From positions 1 to 64,000 of the forward strand of contig NZ_SDDV01000007.1 in NCBI RefSeq assembly GCF_014773545.1: DNA of 64,000 nucleotides, given 5' to 3'. Below the pieces are notes generated by a model. The model saw nothing but the letters and a program-made list of their open reading frames with translations. It made no database searches and had not been told where the DNA came from. Below are positions 55,923 to 64,000 of the stretch, in pieces; positions within the stretch are counted from its first letter, which is position 1, and every line of letters begins with the position of its first letter. The stretch is from Hydrogenophaga sp. (GTDB lineage Bacteria > Pseudomonadota > Gammaproteobacteria > Burkholderiales > Burkholderiaceae_C). The position numbers and the translations under genes are program-made.

Positions 55923-57137
55923 ATGCAAACATTTGACGCCGTCGTCGTTGGCGCTGGTGCCGCCGGTCTGTTCTGCGCCGGCGTGGCGGGTCAGCGCGGC
56001 TTGCGCGTGTTGCTGCTCGACCACAGTGCCAAGGTGGCGGAAAAAATCCGCATCTCAGGGGGTGGCCGGGCCAACTTCAGCAACCGCGAACTCGACCCGC
56101 GCGCGCCGCACAAGCACTACCTGAGTGAAAACCCGAATTTTTGCCGCTCGGCCCTGGCGCGCTACACGCCGGCTGATTTCATCGCGCTGGTGCAGCGCCA
56201 CGGCATAGCCTTTCACGAGAAACACAAAGGCCAGTTGTTCTGCGACCGCTCGGCCGAAGACCTGATTGCCATGCTGCTGCGCGAATGTGCGCTGGGCGGC
56301 GTGCAGCGCTGGCAGCCCTGTGCGGTGCGGGCGGTTCGGCTGGCGGCCGATGCCCACTATGAAATCGACACCGAACAGGGAACGGTGCGCAGCCCTGCGC
56401 TGGTGGTAGCCACCGGCGGACTGTCTATCCCGCAGATCGGCGCCAGCGACTGGGGCCACCGGCTGGCCCGGCAGTTCGGCCTGCGCCTGGTGCCCACACG
56501 CCCCGGTCTGGTGCCGCTGTGCTTTGAAGACCGCGCAGCGTTTGCGCAACTGGCTGGCCTGGCGTTGCCGGTGCGGATTGAAACCGGTGCGAAGAAAACG
56601 CGCATCGGCTTCAACGAAGACCTGTTGTTCACGCACCGCGGCCTGTCGGGCCCGGCGGTGCTGCAAATATCGAGCTACTGGCAAGCGGGCACGCCGCTGC
56701 ACATCAACTTGCTGCCGGGCGCAGACCTGAGCCAGACGCTGGCGCGCGCCAAGGCCAGTTCACGCAAACAAATCGCCAACGAACTCGCTGGCCTGCTGCC
56801 CGCCCGTCTGGCCGACGCCTGGGTGCTGCAATCGGCCGACTGGCAGCGCCCGATCAGCCAAGCGAGCGACCAAGCGCTGGCGCGGCTGACCGAAAGCCTG
56901 ACGCAGTGGGACATCACGCCCAGCGGCAGCGAAGGCTACCGCAAAGCTGAAGTCACGCTCGGCGGCGTCGATACGCGCGACCTGTCGTCGCAAAGCATGG
57001 AGTCCAGGCAACGCGGTCTGTACTTCATCGGTGAAGTGGTCGACGTCAGCGGGTGGCTTGGCGGTTACAACTTCCAGTGGGCCTGGTCCAGCGCCTACGC
57101 CTGCGCGCTGGCGCTGGCGGCTGGAACTACACGCTAA
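55923..57137 (+). CDS. NAD(P)/FAD-dependent oxidoreductase, HI0933/YhiN family
   Basis: A 404-residue BaiN/YhiN-like flavoprotein: FDAVVVGAGAAGLFCAGVAGQRG is the FAD motif, KIRISGGGRANFSN the family signature, ALVVATGGLSIPQIGASDWGHRLARQFG the second FAD contact, and the C-terminus VEVVDVSGWLGGYNFQWAWSSAYACALAL closes the fold. The track starts with GTG 55917; ATG 55923 is preferred. Substrate unknown; family links to 3-oxo-delta-4,5-steroid-like reductase and tRNA-associated roles are not assignable here. Confidence 0.9.
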   Translation: MQTFDAVVVGAGAAGLFCAGVAGQRGLRVLLLDHSAKVAEKIRISGGGRANFSNRELDPRAPHKHYLSENPNFCRSALARYTPADFIALVQRHGIAFHEKHKGQLFCDRSAEDLIAMLLRECALGGVQRWQPCAVRAVRLAADAHYEIDTEQGTVRSPALVVATGGLSIPQIGASDWGHRLARQFGLRLVPTRPGLVPLCFEDRAAFAQLAGLALPVRIETGAKKTRIGFNEDLLFTHRGLSGPAVLQISSYWQAGTPLHINLLPGADLSQTLARAKASSRKQIANELAGLLPARLADAWVLQSADWQRPISQASDQALARLTESLTQWDITPSGSEGYRKAEVTLGGVDTRDLSSQSMESRQRGLYFIGEVVDVSGWLGGYNFQWAWSSAYACALALAAGTTR

Positions 57138-58333
57138 CTTCTGGCCAGTGCCGCGGCCAGGCATTGCACGCCGGCTTCAATTTTTTCCAGCCCCACGGTG
57201 GCAAAACTCAGGCGCAGCGTGGCCGGGTCGGGCTGGTTGGCGTAAAAGGGCGCACCGGGCACAAAGGCCACACCTTGTTCAAGGGCGCGGCGGGCCCATT
57301 CGGCTGCGTCTTTGACCGGCGCGTGCGCCCCGTTCAGACGCGCCCAGACGAACAGGCCACCCTGCGGTGGCTCAAAATCGATCGCCGGGCCGAGTTCGCG
57401 CCGCAGCGCCTGCGTCATGGCGGCGGCGCGTTCGGCGTAGACCTGGCGCATACGCTCCAAGGTGGCCGGCAAGCGACCGGCGCGCAGGTAGTGCGCCGCA
57501 GTGGCCTGGGCAAAGGTGCTGGTATGGGCGTCGCTGAACTGCTTGCACATGGTGGCCTTGGCCAGCAGTTCGGCCGGCCCGATCAGCCAGCCCACACGCA
57601 GACCGGGGCTGAGCACCTTGCTGAGTGAGCCGCAGTACGCCAGCCGCTCGCGGCTGCCGGGCACCTGGCTGCTCAGGGCCAGCAGACTCGGCGGCGGCGC
57701 GGTGTCAAAGTACAAATCGCCGTACGGGTCGTCCTCCACGATCAGCGTCTTGTGCCGCAGCGCCAGCTCCAGCACGCGCCGGCGCCGCTCCAGACTGAGC
57801 AAGGCGCCGCTGGGGTTGCCAAAGGTGGGGATCAGGTAGACGAACTTGGGCTGGTGTTGTTCGATCAGTTGCTCCAGCACGTCGACCTGCACGCCCTGGG
57901 CGTCTACCGGCGCACTGATGAGCTGCGCACCGTAGAGTCGAAAGCACTGAATGGTGGCCAGAAAAGTCGGGGCTTCGACGATCACCTTGTCGCCCGGGGA
58001 AATCAGCGTCTTGCCCAGCAAGTCCAGCGCCTGCTGGCTGCCGGTGGTGACGATCAGGTCGGCCGGCTGCACATCGCTGTGGCCCTTGCCGGCCATGAAG
58101 GCGACGAGCTGCTCGCGCAGCGGCTGGTAGCCCTCGGTGGCGCCGTATTGCAGCGCAGCGCCGGGCTCATCGGTCAGCGCGGCGTTGACGGCGGCGCGAA
58201 TACCCTCGACGTCGAACAGCGCGCTGTCGGGAAAGCCGCCCGCAAAGCTGATGATGCCAGGCTTGCCCAGCAGCTTGAAGAGCTCACGAATGGCCGATGT
58301 TTCGACGTGGTCGAGGCGAGAAGCAAATTGCAT
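57134..58333 (-). CDS. PLP-dependent aminotransferase (LysN/2-aminoadipate type, ARO8 family)
   Basis: A 399-residue fold-type I aminotransferase: ISFAGGFPDSALFD, LQYGATEGYQPLREQL, TTGSQQALDLLGKTLI, YLIPTFGNPSGALLSLERRRR, and the PLP Lys in CGSLSKVLSPGLRVGWLIG. Members transfer amino groups of 2-aminoadipate, aromatic or branched amino acids. It converges with the YhiN-type gene with a 4-base overlap. Substrate unspecified. Confidence 0.9.
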   Translation of the reverse strand: MQFASRLDHVETSAIRELFKLLGKPGIISFAGGFPDSALFDVEGIRAAVNAALTDEPGAALQYGATEGYQPLREQLVAFMAGKGHSDVQPADLIVTTGSQQALDLLGKTLISPGDKVIVEAPTFLATIQCFRLYGAQLISAPVDAQGVQVDVLEQLIEQHQPKFVYLIPTFGNPSGALLSLERRRRVLELALRHKTLIVEDDPYGDLYFDTAPPPSLLALSSQVPGSRERLAYCGSLSKVLSPGLRVGWLIGPAELLAKATMCKQFSDAHTSTFAQATAAHYLRAGRLPATLERMRQVYAERAAAMTQALRRELGPAIDFEPPQGGLFVWARLNGAHAPVKDAAEWARRALEQGVAFVPGAPFYANQPDPATLRLSFATVGLEKIEAGVQCLAAALARS

Positions 58334-58747
58334 GGAAATGTCTCTGTGGGGCTGAGCTTGTTGCCAGGATCCCTCTGTTAATGGCGATACTGTACAGGCA
58401 AAGATCCACCCGTTCGGGCTGAAATCCGCGCATCTTGAGCCCGTCCTTCGACCCTTCGACAGGCTCAGGACAGGCCAAGCTCAGGATGATCGGAATTCAA
58501 ACCCTTCGTACTCCGTTCCCCCTGAGCCTGTCGAAGGGCAAGCTCAGGGCGAACGGTCAAAATGAGCGGTACTGGTGCCAATGGTGGCCGACCCTTCGAC
58601 AGGCTCAGGGCGAACGGTTCACCCAGGCCGACCCTTCGACAAGCTCAGGGCGAACGGTGCAAAATGAGCGGTACTGATGCCGATGGGCCAGCGGCTGTAA
58701 CCGGCATGGCCGCCAACCACGCCTGTTCGGCCCTACACTGAAGCGCC
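58334..58747. other. Intergenic region with dispersed repeats, no gene seen
   Basis: About 414 bases between a minus-strand aminotransferase and plus-strand nth. The track ORFs here translate repeats and look spurious. It contains four copies of a CCCTTCGAC(A/G)GGCTCAGG type element and a direct repeat of about 100 bases. The promoters of both flanking genes must be here but none stands out. Confidence 0.6.
58451..58658. repeat. Array of four dispersed CCCTTCGACAGGCTCAGGG repeats
   Basis: Plus-strand copies at 58451-58470, 58591-58618 and 58631-58658; an inverted copy at 58521-58538 (CCTGAGCCTGTCGAAGGG). Two copies extend to GGCTCAGGGCGAACGGT; the third plus copy has AAGCTCAGGG. The sequence AATGAGCGGTACTG(G/A)TGCC occurs at 58561 and 58663, giving a direct duplication of about 102 bases. 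The element is a known type of dispersed intergenic repeat in betaproteobacteria, self-complementary when copies face each other. Confidence 0.8.
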
Positions 58748-59380
58748 ATGAACGACACCCAGATCGAAGCCTTCTTTGCCACTTTGCAGGCCGCCAACCC
58801 GCAGCCGCAAACCGAGCTGGCATACGGCAGCGTGTTCGAGTTGCTGGTTGCCGTGCTGCTGTCGGCCCAGGCCACTGACGTCAGCGTCAACAAGGCCACC
58901 AGAAGCCTGTTTGCGTGCGCCCACACGCCGCAAAAGATGCTAGACCTCGGCCTGGAAGGTCTGCAAGCGCACATCAAGACGATTGGCCTGTACCGCAGCA
59001 AGGCCAGGCATGTGTTGCAGACCTGTCAGATGTTGCTCGATCTGCACGGCGGTGAAGTCCCACGCACGCGCGCGGCGCTGCAAGCCCTGCCCGGTGTCGG
59101 ACGAAAAACCGCCAACGTGGTGCTCAACGTGGCCTTTGGCGAGCCCACTTTTGCCGTCGACACCCATCTTTTCCGCGTTTGCAACCGCAGCGGTCTGGCG
59201 CCAGGAAAAACGCCGCTGGCGGTCGAGCAGCAATTGATCCAGCGCGTACCCAAGGCCTACGCGGTGAACGCGCACCACTGGCTGATTTTGCTCGGGCGCT
59301 ACGTCTGCCGGGCGCGCAAACCGGAGTGCTCGCGTTGCCTGGTGGCCGCGTATTGTGACTTCAACTTAAATAGCGCTTAG
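58748..59380 (+). CDS. nth: Endonuclease III
   Basis: A 210-residue DNA glycosylase/AP lyase for oxidised pyrimidines. HhH motif: LPGVGRKTANVVLN with catalytic Lys. Catalytic Asp: FAVDTHLFRV. The C-terminal [4Fe-4S] loop is CRARKPECSRCLVAAYC, matching Cx6Cx2Cx5C. Length normal. It stands alone after the repeat array, and the decayed DUF6155-like gene follows in the same frame 10 bases later. Confidence 0.96.
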   Translation: MNDTQIEAFFATLQAANPQPQTELAYGSVFELLVAVLLSAQATDVSVNKATRSLFACAHTPQKMLDLGLEGLQAHIKTIGLYRSKARHVLQTCQMLLDLHGGEVPRTRAALQALPGVGRKTANVVLNVAFGEPTFAVDTHLFRVCNRSGLAPGKTPLAVEQQLIQRVPKAYAVNAHHWLILLGRYVCRARKPECSRCLVAAYCDFNLNSA

Positions 59381-59390
59381 GACGGTGAGG

Positions 59391-59806
59391 ATGTCAGAAC
59401 GAAAAAGAGCACGCCTACTTGGAGCGACGTCAAAATCAAACTGGCCGACTTCGACCGTGCCGCTCTGCTTGGCCTGGTGCACGACCTGTACGCCGCCAGC
59501 AAGGACAACAAGGCATTTCTGCATGCTCGCTTTGGTCTGGGCGATGACCCGCTGCAGCCCTACAAGGATGTGATCATTCGTTGGATCAATCCGTCAGATT
59601 TTCGCAATCCGATCTCGGTCAGCAAGGCGAAAAAGGCGATCAGCGACTACAAGAAGTCGCTGGGCCAGCCCGAGGGTTTGGCGGAACTGACGGTGTTTTA
59701 TTGCGAAGAAGTGTTCGCGTTTCTGGCTGTTTGCGGCATGGACGACGAAGGTTTTTATGCCGTGCTGGTGCGGATGTTTGAGCAAGCGCTGAAATCCCAG
59801 GGCAGT
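59391..59806 (+). pseudogene. DUF6155-like gene, frameshifted at the start and cut at the end
   Basis: In frame 2 the reading KKSTPTWSDVKIKLADFDRAALLGLVHDLYAASKDNKAFLHARFGLGDDPLQPYKDVI...YKKSLGQPEGLAELTVFYCEEVFAFLAVCG...DDEGFYAVLVRMFEQALK matches a small conserved family (DUF6155 from memory). No start codon is in this frame before the TAG of nth. ATG 59391 (MSERK) is in another frame: adding one A to the run CGAAAAAG joins them. At the 3' end similarity stops after EQALK, where the convergent proC gene begins, and the frame then runs through proC antisense. So the gene has lost its start phase and its last quarter. A sequencing error in the A-run could explain the first but not the second. 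Confidence 0.7.
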
Positions 59807-59808
59807 GG

Positions 59809-60636
59809 CTACTTGCCAAACTCCCGCCCCAGTTCCTCGGCGCGCTTTTGCGCCGCAAACAGGGCTTCTTCAAACTTCGTTTTCACCCCGCTCGCGTCCA
59901 TCGACGTGAGCGCCGCGAAGGTCGTTCCGCCCTTGGAGGTGACGCGCTCGCGCAGGGTCTGCAGCGGCTCGCTGGAGCGCTGCGCCAGGGTGGCGGCGCC
60001 AATGAAGGTGCCGATGGCGAGTTGCTGCGCCACTTCGGGTGTCAGGCCCATGCGGGCGCCCGCGTCGCGCATGGCTTCGAGGAAATAGAACACGTAGGCC
60101 GGGCCGGAACCCGAGAGCGCGGTCACGGCGTCGAGGTCGCGCTCCACCTTCACCCAGACCAGCTCGCCGGTGCTGCGCAGCACGCGCTCGACCAGCGCTT
60201 GGTCGTCGGCGCTCACGGCAGCGCGCGCCATCAGGCCGGTCATGCCCAGCCCAACCAGGGCCGGCGTATTGGGCATGGCGCGCACGATGCGCTCGCTGCC
60301 CAGCCAGGCGGCGATGCTGTCGCTGGTGATGCCGGCGGCCACGCTCAGGTGCAAGGCGCCGGTGACAAAGGCCCGGGTGGCCGCCGCAGCGTCTTTGAAG
60401 GTCTGCGGCTTCACGGCCCAGACCACCAGATCGGAAGGTTTCAGCGCGGCACTGGCCGCGGGCAGCACCGCCACGCCCGGGAATTGCTGCGCCAGCTTGG
60501 CGCGCTGCCCGTCCCAGGGCTCGACCACCTGCACGGCGCTGGCGGGGTGGCCCTGGCGGAACAGGCCGCCGATGATGGCGCTGGCCATGTTGCCGCCGCC
60601 GATGAAGGTGAGGATGGGGTGGGTGTAGGTGTTCAT
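59809..60636 (-). CDS. proC: Pyrroline-5-carboxylate reductase
   Basis: A 275-residue NAD(P)H-dependent reductase making proline. Rossmann motif: LTFIGGGNMASAIIGGLFRQ. Conserved MPNTPALVGLGMTGL and ALSGSGPAYVFYFLEAM. C-terminal TSKGGTTFAAL binds substrate. ATG 60636 (MNTYTHPILTFIGG) replaces the track start. The minus-strand stop lies next to the decayed DUF6155-like gene. Confidence 0.95.
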   Translation of the reverse strand: MNTYTHPILTFIGGGNMASAIIGGLFRQGHPASAVQVVEPWDGQRAKLAQQFPGVAVLPAASAALKPSDLVVWAVKPQTFKDAAAATRAFVTGALHLSVAAGITSDSIAAWLGSERIVRAMPNTPALVGLGMTGLMARAAVSADDQALVERVLRSTGELVWVKVERDLDAVTALSGSGPAYVFYFLEAMRDAGARMGLTPEVAQQLAIGTFIGAATLAQRSSEPLQTLRERVTSKGGTTFAALTSMDASGVKTKFEEALFAAQKRAEELGREFGK

Positions 60637-61042
60637 GCCGCCATTGTCCCCGAGGCGGGGAGCGCTCAGGGCGCAGTCGTTGGCCGCAGGGCATGTTCCC
60701 ATTCGGCTTTTTTTCTGCCGCGCGTTCGCGCGACAGCGCCAAGTGTAACACCCGCTCGGCGCGCCACCGGAAGGCGCAGCAGATCGGCCTGGAACTGCAG
60801 CAGCAGGTCGTTGACGCAGGCACCGCCGATTCCAACGAGTGCACGTTTTGCCTCAAGCGCCGCTGCTACCCGCTCAACACTTTGCGCTCATGGCCCCGGA
60901 TAAGAACGGTTCTTGATTCTGAGCTTGCGCGTGCAGGCGCAGCGGAATCGGGTTTCGCTGCGGGCGTCAAGGCGATGCCGATTCAACGAAAAAGCCATTG
61001 AATCGCTACTATTCGTTTGGATTCAAAGGCTTGCGTCATTTC
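60637..61042. other. Intergenic region, no gene seen
   Basis: About 406 bases between proC and the tRNA-Ser gene. A plus ORF (60693-61001) encodes a Cys/Arg-rich peptide with CTFCLKRRC, but it has no start signal or recognisable family, so I do not call it. The proC promoter should lie at 60640-60740. Confidence 0.5.
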
Positions 61043-61132
<90 letters not shown>

Positions 61133-61157
61133 GAGGCAGTTTTGCATTCTAGCAGCC

Positions 61158-62075
61158 TTAATTCGCTTGCCTGAGCGTTCCTATCATCTTCATGGCTGAA
61201 GAGATCAAGGCCGAGACTTCGGTCATGTTGCCGGGCACGATCAGCGTCGTGTTGGCATCGGCCGCCACTTTGCCGTAGGCGTCCACCGCGCGCTCAGCCA
61301 CCTTGAGTTGCACCGCCATTTCACCGCCGGGCTGGCGAATCGCACTGGCGATGCGCTCGATCGCCAGTGCGGTGGCGTTGGCTACTTCGGTAATGGCGGC
61401 GGCCTCGCCCTGGGCGTTGTTGATGGCGGCTTGCTTTTCACCTTCGGAGCGGGCGATGAAAGCCTCGCGTTCGCCGGTGGCGATGTTGATCTGCTCTTGG
61501 CGCCGTCCTTCCGAGGCGGCGATCAGGGCGCGTTTCTCGCGCTCGGCCGTGATCTGCTGTTGCATCGCGTGCAAAATTTCCTTCGGCGGTGTCAGATCCT
61601 TGATCTCGTAGCGCAGCACTTTGACGCCCCAGTTGAGCGCGGCTTCGTCGATCGCTTGCACCACCTGAGCGTTGATGATGTCGCGCTCCTCGAAGGTTTT
61701 GTCGAGTTCGAGTTTGCCTATCACCGAGCGCAGCGAGGTTTGCGCCAGTTGCGTCACAGCAATGATGTAGTTCGACGAGCCGTAGCTCGCTCGCATCGGG
61801 TCGGTGACCTGGAAGTACAAAATGCCGTCCACCTGCAACTGGGTGTTGTCGCGCGTGATGCAAACCTGGCTCGGCACGTCGAGCGGAATTTCCTTCAGGC
61901 TGTGCTTGTAGGCCACTTTGTCGATGAAGGGCATCAGGAAGTTCAGGCCGGGTGCCAACGTGGCGTGGAATTTTCCCAGGCGCTCGACCACCCAGGCGTT
62001 TTGCTGTGGCACGACTTTGATCGAGCGGGTGATGAAGATGACTGCAATGATCAGCAGCAGAATGGCAATTTCCAT
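61158..62075 (-). CDS. SPFH/band-7 protein, stomatin-like (QmcA type)
   Basis: A 305-residue membrane protein: N-terminal anchor (IAILLLIIAVIFITRSI), the band-7 domain (VVPQQNAWVVERLGKFHATLAPGLNFLMPFIDKVAYKHSLKE), and a long Ala/Glu-rich coiled coil (AEREKRALIAASEGRRQEQINIATGEREAFIARSEGEKQAAINNAQGEA). Paired with an NfeD protein 34 bases upstream, the usual paralogue-protease-chaperone arrangement for membrane microdomains. ATG 62075; the track ORF adds 51 residues. Confidence 0.92.
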   Translation of the reverse strand: MEIAILLLIIAVIFITRSIKVVPQQNAWVVERLGKFHATLAPGLNFLMPFIDKVAYKHSLKEIPLDVPSQVCITRDNTQLQVDGILYFQVTDPMRASYGSSNYIIAVTQLAQTSLRSVIGKLELDKTFEERDIINAQVVQAIDEAALNWGVKVLRYEIKDLTPPKEILHAMQQQITAEREKRALIAASEGRRQEQINIATGEREAFIARSEGEKQAAINNAQGEAAAITEVANATALAIERIASAIRQPGGEMAVQLKVAERAVDAYGKVAADANTTLIVPGNMTEVSALISSAMKMIGTLRQAN

Positions 62076-62109
62076 GGTGAACCCTTGTTGAGTGGATGCG
62101 GTTGACAGA

Positions 62110-62580
62110 CTAAGCGACTGTGGTGTCAGGGGGATGTTGCGGGTCGTTTGGGGCTGGCACGCGCTGCACCAGCAAGCGGTTGCCCACCAGCTCAGCCACG
62201 CGGTACAGCCCCGGCGCGGGGGTCTCACCCGGGCGCAGCACGGCGGTCCACTGCGCGCCGCGGTACTTCACCTGGGCGCTGCCGTCGGTTTGCCAGGTCT
62301 CGATGTGCAGTTGCTCGCCCACGTCCAGGTGCATGCTGTGCTGGGCGCGCTCAGAAGTGCCTGCGGAGCGGCGATTTTTCACCAGGTACCAAGCCAACAC
62401 CGCTGTCGATCCGACCGCGGCGGCGGCCACCAACTGGCCTACCATGCCGGCGCCGGCGTGAGCAGCCAGCGCTGCCGCCACCAGGCCCAGGGCCAACATC
62501 AGCAGGTAAAAAGTGCCGGTAAAGAGCTCCAGCGTCACCGCTAAGCCGGCCAGCAGCCACCAAATGGTCGAATCGGACAT
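62110..62580 (-). CDS. NfeD family membrane protein (short type)
   Basis: A 156-residue NfeD1b-like protein: two or three segments in 7-75 (IWWLLAGLAVTLELFTGTFYLLMLALGLVAAALAAH...VGQLVAAAAVGSTAVLAWYLV) and a C-terminal OB-fold domain (VKYRGAQWTAVLRPGETPAPGLYRVAELVGNRLLVQ). It has no ClpP-like protease domain. It partners with the SPFH protein downstream. ATG 62580 is used. Confidence 0.9.
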   Translation of the reverse strand: MSDSTIWWLLAGLAVTLELFTGTFYLLMLALGLVAAALAAHAGAGMVGQLVAAAAVGSTAVLAWYLVKNRRSAGTSERAQHSMHLDVGEQLHIETWQTDGSAQVKYRGAQWTAVLRPGETPAPGLYRVAELVGNRLLVQRVPAPNDPQHPPDTTVA

Positions 62581-62756
62581 GCAAGGCCTTGTGAAAAAAA
62601 GAATCTTGGCACCCGCCGCCGCCGGGCACTGGTGCATGACACATTCTGCCCTTAAAGTGCGGCCGACATGCCTGAGCTGTGATTTACGTACACTTCGCGC
62701 CTGTTCGTCCACCACCGTATGCCCCTTGAGCGCTTGCTCGCCGCCCGGAGATCGTC

Positions 62757-64000
62757 ATGAAATTTCGCTTTCCCATCGTCATCATAGACGAGGACTTTCG
62801 CTCGGAAAATACCTCGGGGCTGGGCATACGCGCGCTGGCACAGGCGATTGAATCCGAGGGGTTCGAGACCATGGGGGTGACCAGCTACGGCGACCTGTCG
62901 CAATTCGCCCAGCAGCAGTCGCGCGCCAGCGCTTTTATTTTGTCGATCGACGATGAAGAGTTCAGCTCCGGCCCCGATCTGGACCCGGTGGTCTTGAACT
63001 TGCGTCAATTCATTGGCGAGGTGCGGCGCAAGAATGCCGACGTGCCGATCTATATTTACGGCGAAACAAAGACCAGCCGTCACCTGCCGAACGACATTTT
63101 GCGCGAGCTGCACGGCTTTATTCACATGTTTGAGGACACGCCCGAGTTCGTTGCGCGCCACATCATCCGCGAAGCCAAGAGCTACCTCGAAGGCATACAG
63201 CCGCCGTTTTTCAAAGCCCTGCTCGACTACGCCGAGGACGGCTCGTACTCTTGGCACTGCCCCGGTCATTCTGGCGGCGTGGCGTTTCTGAAAAGTCCGG
63301 TGGGTCAGATGTTTCACCAGTTTTTTGGGGAAAACATGCTGCGCGCCGACGTCTGCAATTCGGTCGAAGAACTGGGGCAACTGTTGGACCACAACGGCGC
63401 CATCGGTGCCAGTGAGCGCAACGCGGCGCGCATTTTCAACGCCGATCACTGCTTTTTCGTCACCAACGGCACCAGCACCAGCAACAAAATGGTCTGGCAC
63501 CACACGGTGGCGCCGGGCGATGTGGTGGTGGTGGATCGCAATTGCCACAAGTCGGTTTTGCACAGCATCATCATGACCGGGGCGATTCCGGTTTTCCTCA
63601 AGCCCACGCGCAACCACTACGGCATCATCGGCCCGATTCCGCAGAGCGAATTCACCATCGATTCGATTCAGGCCAAGATTCGCGCCAACCCCTTGCTGGC
63701 CGGCGTGGATGCGCAGAGCGTCAAGCCGCGCGTGCTGACGCTTACGCAGTCGACCTACGACGGCGTGCTCTACAACACCGAGGCCATCAAGCACATGCTG
63801 GACGGCTACGTGGCCAACCTGCATTTTGACGAGGCCTGGCTGCCGCACGCAGCTTTCCATCCGTTTTATGGCAGCTTTCACGCCATGGGCAAGAAGCGCG
63901 TGCGACCCAAGGAGTCGGTGGTGTATTCGACCCAGTCGATCCACAAGCTGCTGGCCGGCATCAGCCAGGCCAGCCACGTGCTGGTGCAGGACTCGCAACA
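62757..64000 (+). CDS. Arginine/lysine/ornithine decarboxylase, 5' part
   Basis: Reaches the right edge; 414 residues seen of about 750-760. The N-terminal wing (MKFRFPIVIIDEDFRSENTSGLGIRALAQAIE) is a response-regulator-like domain, followed by the PLP domain (WHCPGHSGGVAFLKSP, FVTNGTSTSNKMVWHHTVAPGDVVVVDRNCHKS, LHFDEAWLPHAAFHPFY), and the PLP Lys in STQSIHKLLAG. GGAG lies six bases before ATG 62757. Open-ended, so absent from the ORF track as one entry. Whether it acts on Arg, Lys or Orn needs the rest of the sequence. Confidence 0.92.
   Translation, partial: MKFRFPIVIIDEDFRSENTSGLGIRALAQAIESEGFETMGVTSYGDLSQFAQQQSRASAFILSIDDEEFSSGPDLDPVVLNLRQFIGEVRRKNADVPIYIYGETKTSRHLPNDILRELHGFIHMFEDTPEFVARHIIREAKSYLEGIQPPFFKALLDYAEDGSYSWHCPGHSGGVAFLKSPVGQMFHQFFGENMLRADVCNSVEELGQLLDHNGAIGASERNAARIFNADHCFFVTNGTSTSNKMVWHHTVAPGDVVVVDRNCHKSVLHSIIMTGAIPVFLKPTRNHYGIIGPIPQSEFTIDSIQAKIRANPLLAGVDAQSVKPRVLTLTQSTYDGVLYNTEAIKHMLDGYVANLHFDEAWLPHAAFHPFYGSFHAMGKKRVRPKESVVYSTQSIHKLLAGISQASHVLVQDSQ

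Noticed and set aside
58451-58658. Possible CRISPR array
   Set aside because: Repeats are unevenly spaced, partly inverted and of a known dispersed type; no cas genes are nearby.
59477-60088. 203-residue ORF starting at 59477 with a long C-terminus
   Set aside because: The N-terminal part is the decayed DUF6155-like gene; the C-terminal part is antisense to proC.
60693-61001. 102-residue ORF with CTFCLKRRC
   Set aside because: No start signal, no recognisable family and an unclear frame; noted under the intergenic region but not called.

Overview
The window is high-GC DNA, mostly leading-to-trailing housekeeping genes of a betaproteobacterium, probably Burkholderiales and Comamonadaceae-like. 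The signs are the radC / fkpB-ispH-serS block, phoH-ybeY near tyrS, the isolated ruvA, a complete exosortase A (XrtA/PEP-CTERM) polysaccharide locus, and the dispersed CCCTTCGACAGGCTCAGGG repeat. Genus is not assigned. All family calls are from memory of protein families; no search was run.

Layout. 1-81: 5' end of an unknown gene running off the left edge. 127-2645: an IS91-like element with an intact tyrosine recombinase and a decayed (two frameshifts) HUH/Y2 transposase, with a 15-bp inverted repeat and GTTC at the presumed oriIS end. 2662-6240: radC (minus), then fkpB-ispH-serS (plus). 6385-10701: a tungsten aldehyde oxidoreductase operon of the AorABC type (polyferredoxin, W/Fe-S catalytic subunit, FAD subunit, MoaD-like protein, one unknown protein). 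10782-19662: M23 peptidase, tyrS, a CDF transporter, a 25-codon relic of dtd, ybeY, an MliC-like lipoprotein, phoH, ruvA, YgiQ. 19787-22123: parC.

22222-53502: about 31 kb of co-oriented (minus) genes with small gaps or ATGA overlaps, forming an extracellular polysaccharide/exosortase A locus. Its promoter-proximal part (53.5-41 kb) is the conserved XrtA core: export lipoprotein, chain-length protein, tyrosine autokinase, outer membrane protein, ATPase, deacetylase, FemAB-like protein, glycosyltransferase, XrtA-EpsI, amidotransferase. The middle (41-31 kb) holds glycosyltransferases, a Gfo/Idh-SDR fusion, wecB/wecC and an O-glycosylation-ligase-like polymerase. The distal part (31-22 kb) is visibly less GC-rich and carries a Wzx-like flippase, glycosyltransferases, an acyltransferase, an asparagine-synthase homologue and a methyltransferase, which looks like a strain-specific sugar-modification cassette. 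No PEP-CTERM substrate, no initiating sugar-phosphate transferase and no PrsK/PrsR regulators are in the window, so they must lie elsewhere if the system works.

53756-64000: aromatic aminotransferase, a short CaiB/AMACR-like protein, a YhiN-type flavoprotein, a second PLP aminotransferase, an intergenic array of dispersed repeats, nth, a decayed DUF6155-like gene, proC, tRNA-Ser(GGA), an SPFH/NfeD pair, and the 5' part of an Arg/Lys/Orn decarboxylase.

Most unusual items: a 744-residue protein joining a NodB-type deacetylase domain that has lost all three metal ligands to a glycosyltransferase; a (YG)5 tail in the tyrosine autokinase encoded by a perfect hexanucleotide repeat; a Gfo/Idh-epimerase fusion; and gene relics (dtd, DUF6155, IS91 transposase).
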